Source: Stenogyne calaminthoides (lineage: Eukaryota > Streptophyta > Magnoliopsida > Lamiales > Lamiaceae). From it: a DNA stretch of 64,000 nt. Made by a program: the position numbers and the translations under genes. The notes below the pieces were generated by a model, which saw nothing but the letters and a program-made list of their open reading frames with translations, searched no databases and was not told the origin of the DNA. This document shows positions 48,746 through 60,761 of the stretch, one piece after another; within the stretch, counting starts at the first letter, position 1; every line of letters begins with the position of its first letter. The stretch is taken from NCBI GenBank assembly GCA_037126765.1, contig JBBCBC010000002.1:50348889-50412888 (forward strand). Direction: 5' to 3'.

Positions 48746-49380
48746 GATTAAGTTTTTTATAGTCCTATAACTTTGCATAGTTTTGAAATTGATCCTATAT
48801 GTTTTGATTTTTTTTATTTTGGTCCTGTAAATTTTTAAATTTTTTTAAATTGATAATTTCACCTGCTATAACAGGTCACCAATTAGGTAAAAACTATCTA
48901 TGTAATTATTTTATTTTTTATTTTTATTTTAAAATATCACCTAAACTTTTTTAATCATAATGATTTTATGTCGAGATTTTTTGCGTGTTATTTTAGGCAG
49001 GAATAGTGATTTTCTGTATATTTTGATTTTTTTTTGTTCAGTTTAAACTCATTAAACTGAACTGATTTGCTTTGTCTTTTAATGTACAATTTTTTTTAAA
49101 CCCGATCAAAAATCTGGCTAAGATTATTATGATTAAAAAAGTTCAAGTGACGCTTCAAAATTAAAGAGAATAACAAAATAATTACATATGTATGTAATTC
49201 ATTCGCTTTGCAGAATTGATGAAGAAAGGAATGATCAATTTCAAAAAATTTAGAAACTTACATGACCAATTTTAAAAATTTTTAAAAACTTACGAACCAA
49301 AAAGCAAAAAAGTCAAAACGTCTTTTAATACCAATTTCAAAACGAAGAAAATTACCTTGAACTACAAAAAATTTAATTCC
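48746..49380. mobile_element. Long-armed foldback element
   Basis: The left arm (about 48746-48850) is an imperfect inverted copy of the right arm (about 49240-49380). Both carry GTTTTGAAATTG and GGTCCTGTAAATTTTTAAA-like words. The middle is AT-rich without coding. The type is common in plants as a Mutator-like or unclassified MITE. Confidence 0.55.
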
Positions 49381-49388
49381 TTTTTTTT

Positions 49389-49735
49389 ATGTTTGTTTCG
49401 GACTCACCCTATGAACTTAGACTTTAAAACCACGCCTCATCATTATAGTTTGAGATTTAAAATTAAACTTCAAAATCCCTCCTATAAACTACACCTACAC
49501 TCCTATTTTTCATAAAATTCAATACAATCACATCACTATTTTTCTCACTCTCAACACAATATAATAATACCATATAAATTATTATTAAACATTGATTTGA
49601 CATAAAGTAAAATCTCACCCTATCAAAATCTAAAAACAAACACATATTTTTTTACTATTCACCAAGATTTTCAAATCTATAGAATTTCGAAGTCAAGATT
49701 TCGAAGTCATGACTTTCATCGCGGTATTTCTCAAT
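49389..49735 (-). mobile_element. Diverged copy of the GGGTATGTTCG MITE
   Basis: In reverse orientation it shares ATCTTGGTGAATAGT and CTTTAAA-type words with 44711-45027, and starts TATGTTTGTTTCGG. The target duplication is not clear. Confidence 0.45.
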
Positions 49736-50441
49736 GTCGTGCTCAAATCGTCACTGTCAAGTGCTCAATTTTCAGCTGATAATAATTTGATTCTTGTGGT
49801 TTGAATGGAAGAAATCTTATAAACCATTCATTAAATCAGTATTTTGTGTATTTGATTCCTGATTTTATGTACGATTACATGCGTATTAAATTAAAATAAT
49901 ATTATTTCACTGTTGTTATTTCCTTATTTATTAATTTATATTTTAATGAAATCAATACTCTAAATAAAATTAATTTATGGTGAATATGAAGTTCTTTTCT
50001 CCAAGGTCCCACTGCAAATGAGATAATTGGATGGCATACTTGGCTTTTCCGTATGTTGTTTTCTTCAGAAAAAACACACACAATCGCACATTACTATGAG
50101 CACACATTATTACATATGTGGAGATAAATTTATATATGTACTTGTGAATTAAATCATGTAATAAACATTAATTGATTGAGGGGCCCTGGCCATTGCTTCT
50201 ACAGCCTGCAAGAGTCCTACATTATTAGGGCTGAATTTTTGTAGCATAACAAGATTAAGTAAAATATTTTATTTTATAATATCACAACTTATATCGTGAG
50301 ATAATGAGTTTGAGTTATCATTTTCTAATTGAAAAAAAAATGTGAAAAATAAACTATAATCACACTTTAGTTTTATATTTTTGTTTGCATACCCCTTGTA
50401 ATGACCGCAAGAATATTGATCATACTCATTCGATTGAGATA

Positions 50442-50649
50442 CTCCCTCCGTCCCACATTAGTTTTCACACTTTCTTTTTTAGTTTGTCTCATATTAGTTT
50501 TCACATCCTAAAATGGACATCTTTTACACAACCTTCACTAACAAAAAAACCTATTTATTTACTTATATGCCATTATTTTATACAAAAAGTATATTTTTTT
50601 TGGTTTGCTGTCCTAGACCAGTGTAAAAACTGATATGGGAAAGAGGGAG
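50442..50649. mobile_element. Stowaway-type MITE
   Basis: The left end CTCCCTCCGTCCCACATTAG and the right end ATGGGAAAGAGGGAG lie between TA dinucleotides. The element is 208 bp, non-coding, with partly degraded inner pairing. Confidence 0.75.
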
Positions 50650-50998
50650 TATAAAATAATATGCATAATGCATGTATCTATCTATAATATAGTATAAAAA
50701 TAAAAAAATAAAAGTATGAAAGTGAATGGACAATGTGGGCCCAGAGTTGCAATATACAGTACACCTGACTTGCCTAATCACTGAAGTAAAACATTATTGT
50801 CCCAAAATTGTTTGTGGGGGAGTCTTTATTATCTGCTGGATACATACAAATCTTGAAAGCAAGATGCAACAAGTCACATGGGCCCCCCAACTCACTATGC
50901 CAATACTGGACCCATTATTACTTATCAATATTTTATTTTATTTCCGTAAAAAAAAATATTTTATTTTATTTCATTATTTTTTTTGGCTTAATCAATTA

Positions 50999-51262
50999 CT
51001 CCCTCCTTCCCAAATTCTATGGTAAAATACCCATTATTTTTATCATAAACTTAATGATAAAATTACTTACATATTTTATCACTTTATTATATAAAATATT
51101 AATAAACAATATTTGCTACCCCCGTTTACCCATCACTTTATCACTTTATCAATTTATCATATAAAATACTAATAAACAATTCTTCCTACCTCAACATTTT
51201 ATCACTATTCTACTAAATCCTTATGAACAGTCAAAATGACATAGAGTTTGGGACGGAGAGAG
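50999..51262. mobile_element. Stowaway-type MITE
   Basis: The ends CTCCCTCCTTCCCAAATTCT and GAGTTTGGGACGGAGAGAG are flanked by TA. Internally it repeats TATAAAATATTAATAAACAA-like segments twice, and shares these words in reverse with 60398-60724. Confidence 0.8.
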
Positions 51263-51277
51263 TATTATATATTGAGG

Positions 51278-51445
51278 CACATTTAAATGACACGATCTTA
51301 TAATAAGACGGAACATAATTTGAGCATGATGTATACATGAGATAATATACAAACTATCATAAATCTACACCCAACCCTTCTTAAATGTTAAAACACGACG
51401 TACTCAGATTGTGTTTCATTTGATTATGAGACAGTCTCATGTAAT
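51278..51445. repeat. Repeat of the GAGACGGTCTCAC family, copy 3
   Basis: A diverged copy with left end ATGACACGATCTTATAATAA and right end GAGACAGTCTCATG. The interior keeps CTTAAATGTTAAAACAC. Confidence 0.5.
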
Positions 51446-52340
51446 TAACTCTCGTTGATTATTTCTCGTATAAAGTTATAATGTGCCTTTTGGGCACTAT
51501 GCCTCACTGTCATTTTTATTGGTAAAAGTTTACACTATGCTTATAAAATGTTAGATTTACAAGCAATAATAGTAATATTGTACGATATACAAAGTTGATA
51601 CAATACGTTATCATTTCTCCCATATCGGTATAAAAATGGTCAATTTTAATGATTTTCTGTTTCTTAACACGTGGGCAAAGGGTCGTGGTTGTTGAGGTTT
51701 TAATGACTGCAAATAAATTTTACTCCACAGCTGAGAAAATTGGAGCACTGAAAACAATCATGTCAAATTAATTACCAACGGACAACTACCCGCAGGAGAA
51801 TTTTTTTTTTTAAAAACTATCCATGGGATTCAACTTAATTATTACTAATACAATTTCTTGTAAAAAAGTACTATTAATCTAAAACTATGGTCAATGGATA
51901 AAAATATCTTGATATTTGTCTCCATTGACAAATTCTCCCTTCACATGCACCTGCAATCATAATCTGACTATGCATCTCTTCGTTGAAATTATTTATAATC
52001 CAGAAAGAAAAAAAAATTACTGGTATATGCAATTTAGAAGCAAACCAGTTATACTAGTTATAATGTGCAATTAGTATAAATTATTTCTACAAATATTCAA
52101 TAAAATTGTTATTTATACAGAGAAAAACAATAAAAAAATATTAATTTATGTGATGATAAATGTTAATTCATATAATGAAAAATTGTAATTGTACATTGAA
52201 AAGATATTAATATTTTTCAACCTATAAACTAATACTTGTATTCATATGAACTAATACTTCTTATTATATATATATGTCATTTTAAGCAAAATTGTAGTAC
52301 TAGTTTTACTGCACAACTGATGCTTAGAAAATATGAAAAT
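51446..52340. other. Intergenic spacer
   Basis: AT-rich with no recognisable gene or element end. Confidence 0.3.
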
Positions 52341-52344
52341 AGAT

Positions 52345-53040
52345 AAAATATTATGGATATTACGAGAATTCGTTGACTTTGCCATTTTTATTTTGGTCGT
52401 TTACACTTTATTGACAAATATAAAAGGCAAAAAAAAATATAAAATTTGCGGATATCACGAGAGTTTATTGATTTTGCTGTTTTTATTTTGAGTTGGTATG
52501 CTATGAATTTTTTTTTTTTTTTTACAGACATACACTTTAATAATATAAGTCACACCATTTAGTAATATAAATCACACATTTCAGTTATCACTGCGACACT
52601 CTTTGTTATTATATAAGTCACACCCTTCACTTTTATCAGTAATACTCTTTATAGTAAAAAGTCACACACTTTAGTAATATAAGTCACACTCCTTAACCAG
52701 TTTCACCGTAAAACTTGTTCACACTATACTTTGTCTTTTATTTTTTATCGAATGCACTTAAATTATCTTAAAGCAAACATGTTAGTCGAGTTTTATTTAT
52801 AAAATAGGTCTTGTGAAATTTGTTCATAATTTAAAATTATACCATTACACTTATAAATTAATATCATAACACTTATCAATATCAGTTGATACCATTACAT
52901 TTATAAATTGAGATCATAATATTAAATACTATATATATTAGTTTATAAGAGTGATTATATCAATTTATAAATATAATGATATTAATTTCATAGTACAAAT
53001 ATAATGATATCAATTTCATAGTATAAATAAATTTCACAGG
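52345..53040. repeat. Cluster of short tandem repeats
   Basis: Three arrays follow each other. 52350-52492 has two copies of a unit containing GATATTACGAGAATTCGTTG / GATATCACGAGAGTTTATTG. 52525-52690 has degenerate AGTAATATAAGTCACAC units. 52812-53040 has about 30-bp AT-rich units between inverted CTTGTGAAATTTGTTCAT-like ends. Confidence 0.5.
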
Positions 53041-53459
53041 AGAATTGTATTTATTATTTAACAGCTCATACTAACACATAATAAAGTAATTATAATTGAT
53101 ATTTAGCAAGGTTATGTCTTGTATGCACCGATTAAGACCGTCTCACTTACTTATAAATGTATTTTAGAAGCGTCAAGAACTTGTTATCTTTGAAAAATGC
53201 AATTTATTTACACTTTTAAAAAGATAATCTGTTAATATGGGAACATAACAGACGTTTTTTGTTTGGAATATTTGCACGCTTTATTTTGTATAGTTGCAAG
53301 CTTCTAAAAGACACTATGAATCCACGGTGCACCCAAATGCACATGAGACTCACTCTTTTAACAAAAACCAAATATTTATAAATTCCAAAATCCAATTACC
53401 CAAATCCAGTTTTTGCAATATACTAATATCCCTAATAGTAATAAATATAGTATTATTAT

Positions 53460-53562
53460 AATACCACGGTAAGACGGGTATAAATTGGGCATTGACACTT
53501 TAACACTTTGGAAAAAAAGTAGATGTAATTTATGTTTAGTTGTACCTGTCTCATGTGAATTT
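53460..53562. repeat. Repeat of the GAGACGGTCTCAC family, copy 4 (partial)
   Basis: ACGGTAAGACGGGTATAAATTGGGCATTG and the right end CCTGTCTCATGTG match the element at 24780; the outermost left bases are lost. Confidence 0.55.
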
Positions 53563-53640
53563 TTATCTACTTTAAAATTGAAATAAAAAAGCAGTCCTGA
53601 GCGTTAAAACCCCAGAGATCGCATCGCGCGTATGCACCCT

Positions 53641-53820
53641 ACACGTGTAATGTCCATACTTCCAACACGTGTCCGGGCCCACCACCCAAGTTGCAGCCAA
53701 CTGATCTGATTTTCTCTTTTCACCTTCCATTCCATTCCAATGAAGTGCAAAAAACAATATACAATTCACACACAAATTCGTTATCTTTGACTTTCCACAA
53801 CATACACGTGACTTTTTTCT
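53641..53820. promoter_or_regulatory. Three ACACGTG (ABRE/G-box) motifs upstream of the DUF1336 gene
   Basis: ACACGTGTAA at 53641, ACACGTGTCC at 53665 and ACACGTGAC at about 53814 lie 460-640 bp before the start codon at 54277. Repeated ACACGTG(T/G)C words are the classical ABA-responsive promoter arrangement bound by AREB/ABF bZIP factors. No experimental support is available here. Confidence 0.5.
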
Positions 53821-54276
53821 AATTTTTTTCCCCCTAATTATTCACGTAATTTTTTCACACACAATACTCGCATTTATTTAAGCAAATCTGAATTATGTAT
53901 ATAACTATATATAGACAATTTGTGAGATTGATGGGAGTAATTGGCATAGACTTTATTTAATTAGACGTCAGTAGAGAGAGAGTGGTTGAAAGGGGCTGTT
54001 TGTTTTCCTTCTTTTCACGCTTTCTCTCTCTAGAATGACATTTCTTTTCTCTCTAGACTTCTATTGTGGTTGATATTTTACGAGTGATATGATTTTATTT
54101 AATTTGGGTGAATGTATCATGTATGTGAGCCCATTTCCCCTATAATTTCGAGAAAAGTATTTTATTTGGTGGGAACAAATAAGGAAGGAAAATAGATAAA
54201 AAGAAAAGGGAAATATAATTATATTTAATTAAAATCGGAATCTCGGAGAGAGGGAGGGGGATTGAAGAAAACAGAG

Positions 54277-57200
54277 ATGGGCGCGTGCGTTTCCCAGCCG
54301 GCGAATTGCGTCGGAGGGAAAATCGGAGGTGGGAGAAGGAGGAAGAACAGGAAGAGAAGAAAGGCTAACAAGAAAAGTGGCGCTTCTAATTTTGCCGATC
54401 GATCGTCGGATAGACTGGAAAAATTGCCCGTCGATCGGCCGTTTAACAACCCTACTTTTCAAGGTTTAATTCTTTCTCTCTTGCATTCTCTCTGTTTTTA
54501 TGCATGTGTGTGTGACAATTTTGACTGTATGTAGCTGAAGAGGATATATAGTGATTGACAATGGTGATCTGTAGTTACGGTAAAGTGTGAGAGTTTTGAC
54601 ATTGTGTGTGTGTGAGTGTTTTAATTGAGTGGTGATTAGTAATTGGAATTGTAAATCGGATGTTGGTGTGTTTCTGTTTGTGAATTTTAGCTGGTAAAAC
54701 TTTATGAATTGCTTTATTGTGTAGGACAAAATGAAAAAGTAAATGTTTATGGGAATGTTCTAGGTTTTGGTTCATGGATTTCTGTAGATTGCACATCATA
54801 GAAGATAATGGAGGTTGTTTCTTTGATAATTATTATGAGTTTTGGATTTAAATCAGTTTTGATTTTTCGGAATTGACTTATTTCGTCTGAATGCTGATAA
54901 TTCCAGGAAGTGTTGATGAATCGTGGTTCGATTCTAATGGTGTCCTTGAATCGGATTGGAGTGATGACGATTTCCAAAGTGTTCCTGATGGTGTGTAGAA
55001 CTCTTATATTTGGCTTCTCTTGGTTGTACATTGTATATTTGATACTAATAAGGTTATTTCCACAGATATGATCTCATTACACAGTTTTGATGGAACATTG
55101 GTACCGGGCAGTGGTTCCCCTAGAACTCCACATGTCTCGTCTCTCGACGAGAGATCGGATTCCAAATCGAAAACTGATGAACCCCTTAGTGAGAGAATAC
55201 CCGTTTTCCTCGATGAGATCTCGATTTCTGGTGGAGAAACTGGTGGTGGTGATGACGGCTTATTGGACAATTGTGGAATTATTCCGAGTAATTGTTTGCC
55301 TTGTCTAGCTTCAACTGTGAATACCGTTGAAAAGAGACGATCTCTAAGCTCGAGCCCTCCCAGTTTTAGGAAAAAAGCAGCTTTGAAGCTACCATTTAAA
55401 TGGAAGGATGGAAATCCTACAGCAGCTTTATGTGAGTTTTACAAAAATATAGTTCAAAATATAGATTTTTAGGTTTTAAATCATAATTTTATATTCTGTA
55501 TTTCAGTTTCTTCAAAGGCATTTCTGCAAAGACCTATAGCCGGTTCCCAAGTGCCTTTCTGTCCATTAGGGAAAAGAGTGCCAGATAGTTGGTCAGAGAT
55601 TGAACCAGGAACTTTCAGGGTTAGGGGTGTGAACTATTTCAGGTAATGGATTCTTGTCTGTATGTAATGAGCAGTCCTATATGTATTAGTTGGACATTCT
55701 CTAATTCATTATATATTGTATATTCAATATATGTATTTATTGGTCTATTTTGTTCTTGGTTCATATCGTGCAGGGATAAAAAGAAGGAATTTGCTCCAAA
55801 CTCTGCTGCATATTATCCTTTTGGTCTTGATGTATTCCTAAGTCAGAGAAAAATTAATCACATTGCTCGATTTGTGGAACTTCCTTCTATTAATTCTTCA
55901 GGGAAAATTCCACCGATTCTCGTTCTAAATGTTCAGGTGCGGCATTGATCCGAGTAATTGCATGACATTTTCTGTTAGTTTGCAATGTGTGATGATGCAT
56001 GATTTAATTTTAGGATATACATGCAATATGATTTGGAGAATCTCAAAAAATTAATACAATATGTTTACAATGTAATTACCAATCAAAAAGCTTGGTAAAA
56101 ATAGACCAGGATTTTGGGTATATTTATAAATATATATGCCAACCACGAATAATACTTTGGACTTAATACGTCAAGTTTCAGATAAGATAGTCTAATTATA
56201 TTCTGTATTAACATGAGTGATGTAATTTTGACTGGGTGATTATCTATATATAATTAAATATGTCGGGGCTGTCTTGACTCCAATTATAATAACTATCTTA
56301 TTTTTGGTTTCTTTAACTGACACTGGTTTGTTTTTCATTTATTTGCAGATGCCGTTATATCCTGCAGCAATTTTTCAGGGTGAAACAGACGGGGAAGGAA
56401 TAAGTTTCGTTTTGTATTTTAGGCTTTCAGAAAGCTTTGCCAATGACCTTCCGGTCCATTTTCAAGAAAGTATTAGGGTGAGTTATAATAGTTAGTAAGT
56501 CTTTTATATCATTCTAAAAGATATAAAGTCTAAAAGTTGGCTCTATGTGTATGTGTAAACTGTTGTATCTTTTTGATTGCTTCTAGGCTCTTTTCATTTC
56601 ACAACTTAGACGTTTGATTAGCACTCTTGTGTTTATGCCTTCCGTGTGAAAGTTTTCTCTTTCGAATGTTACTGATATCTATTTCATATTTGTTTTCTCA
56701 ACGACAGAGGTTAATTGATGATGAAGTAGAAAAGGTTAAAGGTTTTCGTGCAGATACAAGCGTACCATTCAGAGAAAGGTTAAAGATACTGGGGCGTGTA
56801 GCAAATGTCGACGACTGTCCAATGAGTTCTGCAGAGAGGAAGCTCATGCATGCGTACAATGAGAAGCCAGTTCTTTCACGTCCTCAGCATGGTTTTCATA
56901 CAGTAAGTTGTGCAGTTTATTACAGAATAGCTTAAATTCAGTTTAACTGGCTAAATATCTTTGGTTATAATGTGTTTTGTCTATTTCCTTGCAGGGTGAT
57001 AATTATTTTGAAATTGATTTGGACATGCACCGATTCAGCTACATTTCTAGAAAGGGGTTTGAAACATTCCTTGACAGACTAAAGCTGTGTATATTAGATT
57101 TTGGATTAACAATTCAGGCGAGTATCAAAGTTCTGAATAGTGTCACATTTTTAAGTCTCTCTTTAACAGTTCAGATGTGTTAATATATGCTTTTATGATT

Positions 57201-57317
57201 ATGTTACAGGGTAACAAAGCCGAAGAGTTGCCAGAGCAGATTTTGTGTTGTATAAGGTTAAACGAAATCGATTATGTAAACTATCAACAACTCGGGCTCT
57301 CTGAACCCCTTGACTAG
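54277..57317 (+). CDS. DUF1336 / EDR2 C-terminal domain protein
   Basis: Nine exons join in frame: 54277-54463, 54907-54990, 55066-55431, 55507-55642, 55774-55936, 56349-56477, 56708-56902, 56995-57117, 57210-57317. They give 496 residues. The N-terminus MGACVS fits N-myristoylation at Gly2 and palmitoylation at Cys4, followed by a strongly basic stretch (about 15-36), so membrane attachment is likely. An acidic and Ser-rich linker follows. The EDR2_C (DUF1336) domain spans about residues 225-490 (FCPLGKRVPDSWSEIEPGTF through QGNKAEELPEQILCC to the end). The layout matches the plant CW14/At1g10410/At3g29180 group, which lacks the PH and START domains of EDR2. EDR2 restrains cell death and defence; the role of this short group is poorly known. 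Intron 8 uses a GC donor (CAG|GCGAGT). Confidence 0.95.
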
Positions 57318-57657
57318 GTTTACTTTGTAAGCATCAGACAATGGTGGATAAATGCAGATATTCTTTACATGAAATTCACATTTTCTTGAAGTTATTACAT
57401 TCGATTCTTTTGGAACATACATGTTACACTGAAGATCAGCCAATACTAATAAACATGTTGTATGGTAACTAGTTTCGTAAAAATTGATAAAAACAAATGT
57501 TCACCATTTGGTTTAACATATCAGTAAGTACTAAGTAGTGAACATTCTCATATGCAAATATCAAAGAATGAAGAGTAACACTTGGATGCACCAGTTGCAC
57601 CATGCAATTGGTGCACGGTTAATACTGTTCAGTGAAACCAGCTAATACACTGACTAA

Positions 57658-59638
57658 CTAATACCTTTTAGTAAAACAACTAATACCATTTAAAAAAGCA
57701 CTTGATCGGGGTTTAAGGCCTACAGGGTTCGAGGGGTACCCAACACAAACCTTTGTTTCCCGAGTATGAGTCTCTCGGGAAATCGAGCAGAGGTTTCCCG
57801 TGTGGGATTTCTCCTTCAGATTTCTGAACTTGAGAAATCCATTCGGTATTTTCCCTGTGAAATGATTTTTCTGCAGCTTCAGGCTTTCCAAGGTGCTAGC
57901 ATTCGCCAACGATGGTGGCAGCTTTGAACCCATCTCGTTGCAGCTCAAATCCAGCCTCTTCATCGACTCTAATCTCCCGATTGAATCAGGTATTTTACCT
58001 TTTATCAAATTACGAGACAAATTTATGTACTGGAATTCAAGTTGCATCCCCATGCCTATTTGGTCAACCCCACTTGTGAATCTATTATCTGAAAGATCAA
58101 GATACGTCAACGACCCACCACTTGCTCGACTTTGAATCTGAAAAACGGGTTCTAGAGAACCTGCTAGTTTGTTCGAATGAAGATCAAGCAACCCAAGAGT
58201 TGCCAAATTTGTGACTGAACTAGGAATGTTGTCAACAAGAGAGTTGACGGATAAGTTTAACGAGTAAATCTCAGTTAGTCTCCCGATCCATTCTGGTATT
58301 TTCCCTGTAAGATGATTGGCTGATAAATCGAGCTCTTGTAGTTTGCTTGGTGTATCTAATAAATCCTTCGATAATTCACCCTCAATTTTGCACCCAAGCA
58401 AAAAAATCCTAGACAGAGATGGCATTTTCAGTAGCCATTTAGGGATGTAGGAAAGATTCAACTTATTAAATGAAAGATCGAGTGTTTGAAGATTGGTTAG
58501 AGAAGCTATCTGATAAGGCAGTGGGCCTTCAATCGAGTTGTAAGATATACTGAACATGAGAAGATTGGAGAGCTGCCCTATTGAACTAGGTATTTGTCCT
58601 GATAATTTGTTGCCAGTAAGGTACAACTCTGTTAAACATCTTAGATAACCTACACTTATAGGAATCGACCCGTTGAGCTTGTTATTTGCCAAGGAAACTC
58701 TTTGTAGAGAATTCAAGAATCCAAAAGAGTAAGGTATTTTTCCAGTGAGGCCATTATCGTTTAGTTTGAGGAAACCTAGGAAAGGCATTTGATCACGTCT
58801 TTTAAGAGACGGGATCTCTCCTACAAGCTTGTTGTCATTGAGGTAAATAACCGAAATTGCTTTTAGCTTAGTTATAGAAGAAGGGATTCGTCCAGATAAC
58901 GAATTGTTAGAAAGATCTACCTCTTTCAGACAGTGCAAATCACCGATTTTTCCTGGTATACTTCCTGTTAGAAAGTTATTCTGTAGGCGGAGACTTTCCA
59001 AATTTGCCAAGTATGTTATAGACTCCGGTACAACACCTGTCAGTCTATTTGAATTCAAATCCAACATTCTTAGACTTTTGAGGTTTCCTAGGCTTTCAGG
59101 TAAAGAACTAGTGAACCTGTTTTCAGAAAGACACAATTCCTCGAGTTTAGATAACTTACAGATACTTTCTGGTAACGGGCCTTCGATGTTGTTGCCCGAA
59201 AGCGACAGTTTTCTGAGATTGGGAAGATGAAAACCGATCAATATCGGAATCTTTCCTGTTAAAGCAGTTAGCCCTGATAGGTCAATGACTTCAAGAAAAC
59301 TCAGTAATGTAATAGAAGGAGAGAGAGAGCCATTCATGTAATAGAAGGAGAGAGAGAGCCATTCATGTAAGCTGGAATGGTGTATCATCTTTTGTGTAAA
59401 AACCTGGGAGATTGATTTCTGTTACTCTACCAGTTGTTTGGTCACAGGAAATGCCTTCCCATTTACAGCAGTTATCACCTGTCCATTTGTTGAGACGTTC
59501 AGACGTGTCGGAGTGAATCCCTGTCTTGAAACTTGTTAGGCCTCTCAGATCATTTGGATGGCATGTTTGTTGCATAGTCTTGCTTTCTGCAACAAAAATG
59601 AGAGTTATAAGTGATAGGAAACATAAAATCTTGGACAT
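57658..59638 (-). pseudogene. Extracellular leucine-rich-repeat protein (receptor-like protein without kinase), disrupted
   Basis: The upstream part (59638 down to a stop at 59363) encodes a signal peptide and the LRRNT cap with CHPNDLRGL and CCKWEGISC. The main part (59388-57658) encodes 20 extracellular LRRs of the LxxLxxLxLxxNxLxGxIP type in another frame. Between them a 29-bp unit is duplicated in tandem (59309-59366) and one base appears to be missing, so the frames do not connect. Near 57825 the C-terminus shifts again: the usual cap (GEIPHGKPL ... SGNKGLC ... EPC) is present only in a different frame ending at 57713. No membrane helix or kinase is encoded. Intact relatives are single-exon secreted LRR proteins. 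The main frame could be translated from its own ATG but would lack a signal peptide. Confidence 0.85.
59309..59366 (-). repeat. 29-bp tandem duplication inside the LRR gene
   Basis: Two perfect adjacent copies of a 29-bp unit beginning ATGAATGGCTCTCTCTCTCC on the minus strand. 29 is not a multiple of three, so the duplication shifts the frame. The identity of the copies points to a recent event or an assembly artefact. Confidence 0.95.
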
Positions 59639-60397
59639 TTTTGGATGGGAAGAATGAGTTTTTTGAGAGAATTTCTGCTAATTTTATAATTTTGGGAAGA
59701 TTTAGGTAATCAGATGAATGAACAGAGAAAGAAGGAATCCAAGGATTAGTCAAAATATCTCTGGAATTATATTCCTTTTTTGTGTTCCTTTTTCTCTTTA
59801 CAGTTTGCAATGGTGGGAGGCATAAAGATGTCTGAATTATATTATATATGATGTACCCATTGACATTTTTTTAGATATTTAACTGAATCCAATAAAAAAA
59901 TACCTCTACTTTTTATTTTTTTCTAAATAAAATGTGTCAGAGACTTGGAGTTGGAGATTTCTTCTGCTATGAACAGATTTTATTTGTTATTTTCTGGCCA
60001 ATTAAAATTAAAAAAACTCAATTCCATATTTTACGGGGACCAGACAGAGATTGAGCAGAAGCTGCAATTTTGTTTTCTGGCACAAATTGCATAAACCCAT
60101 CCTTCCTTTCTTCTATGTTTCTTTAGTCGTTTCCAAATTTCTTTATTTTATTATCTGTCTTTAATCCAAGGATGAAAATCATGAAAATATACCAAAATAT
60201 ACATTTTACCATTTACGTATACTATTATTAGAGTATGTAAAGGCAAAATTGTTATTTTATGATTGGATTGCTCTTTATCTTACAAGGTTCCCTCATTGGG
60301 CAGCGCACTGGTTCTCACTGACTACTGACAATTTCCATGTTCCCGGATACTTGTTTTGGTGGTGCTACATTTTCTGATGCTTTTTTTTTATTTTATA
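59639..60397. other. Upstream region of the LRR gene
   Basis: No gene recognised. It presumably contains the former LRR promoter; no convincing TATA box was placed. Confidence 0.3.
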
Positions 60398-60724
60398 CTA
60401 CATCCGTCCCGTTCTTTAGGGTTTTTTGACTGTTCATAAGGATTTATGGGAATAATGAAAAAGTGATAAAGTGTTGGGGGTAGAAAGAGTTGTTTATTAG
60501 TATTTTATGTGATAAAGTAATAAAGTGTTGGAGGTAGAAATAATTGTTTATTAGTATTTTATGTGATAAAGTGATAAAGTGATGGGTAGTTGGGGATAGA
60601 AAGAGTTGTTTATTAGTATTTTGTGTGATAAAGTGATAAAGTGTATTTCCATTTTAGGAAAGAAACCTTAAAGATTGGGACAAAAAAAATGAAAAGAAAA
60701 CCTTAAAGATTGGGACGGAGGGAG
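60398..60724. mobile_element. Stowaway-type MITE with internal tandem expansion
   Basis: The ends CTACATCCGTCCCGTTCTTT and GGGACGGAGGGAG are flanked by TA. Positions 60461-60645 hold three copies of an about 62-bp unit containing TTGTTTATTAGTATTTTATG and GATAAAGTG. Shorter family members at 30692 and 50999 carry only one or two such segments. Confidence 0.82.
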
Positions 60725-60761
60725 TAATATCTAAGACACATATTATTTTAAAGATAAAAAC

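Noticed and set aside
54225..54462. Two minus-strand open frames over the start of the DUF1336 gene
   Set aside because: They are shadows of exon 1, with Pro/Leu/Phe-rich composition caused by the GA-rich sense strand.
59366..59425. A tiny intron (G|GT ... CCAG) that might reconcile the LRR frames
   Set aside because: The candidate would be about 36 nt, below the usual plant minimum, and would leave the 29-bp duplication and the C-terminal shift unexplained.
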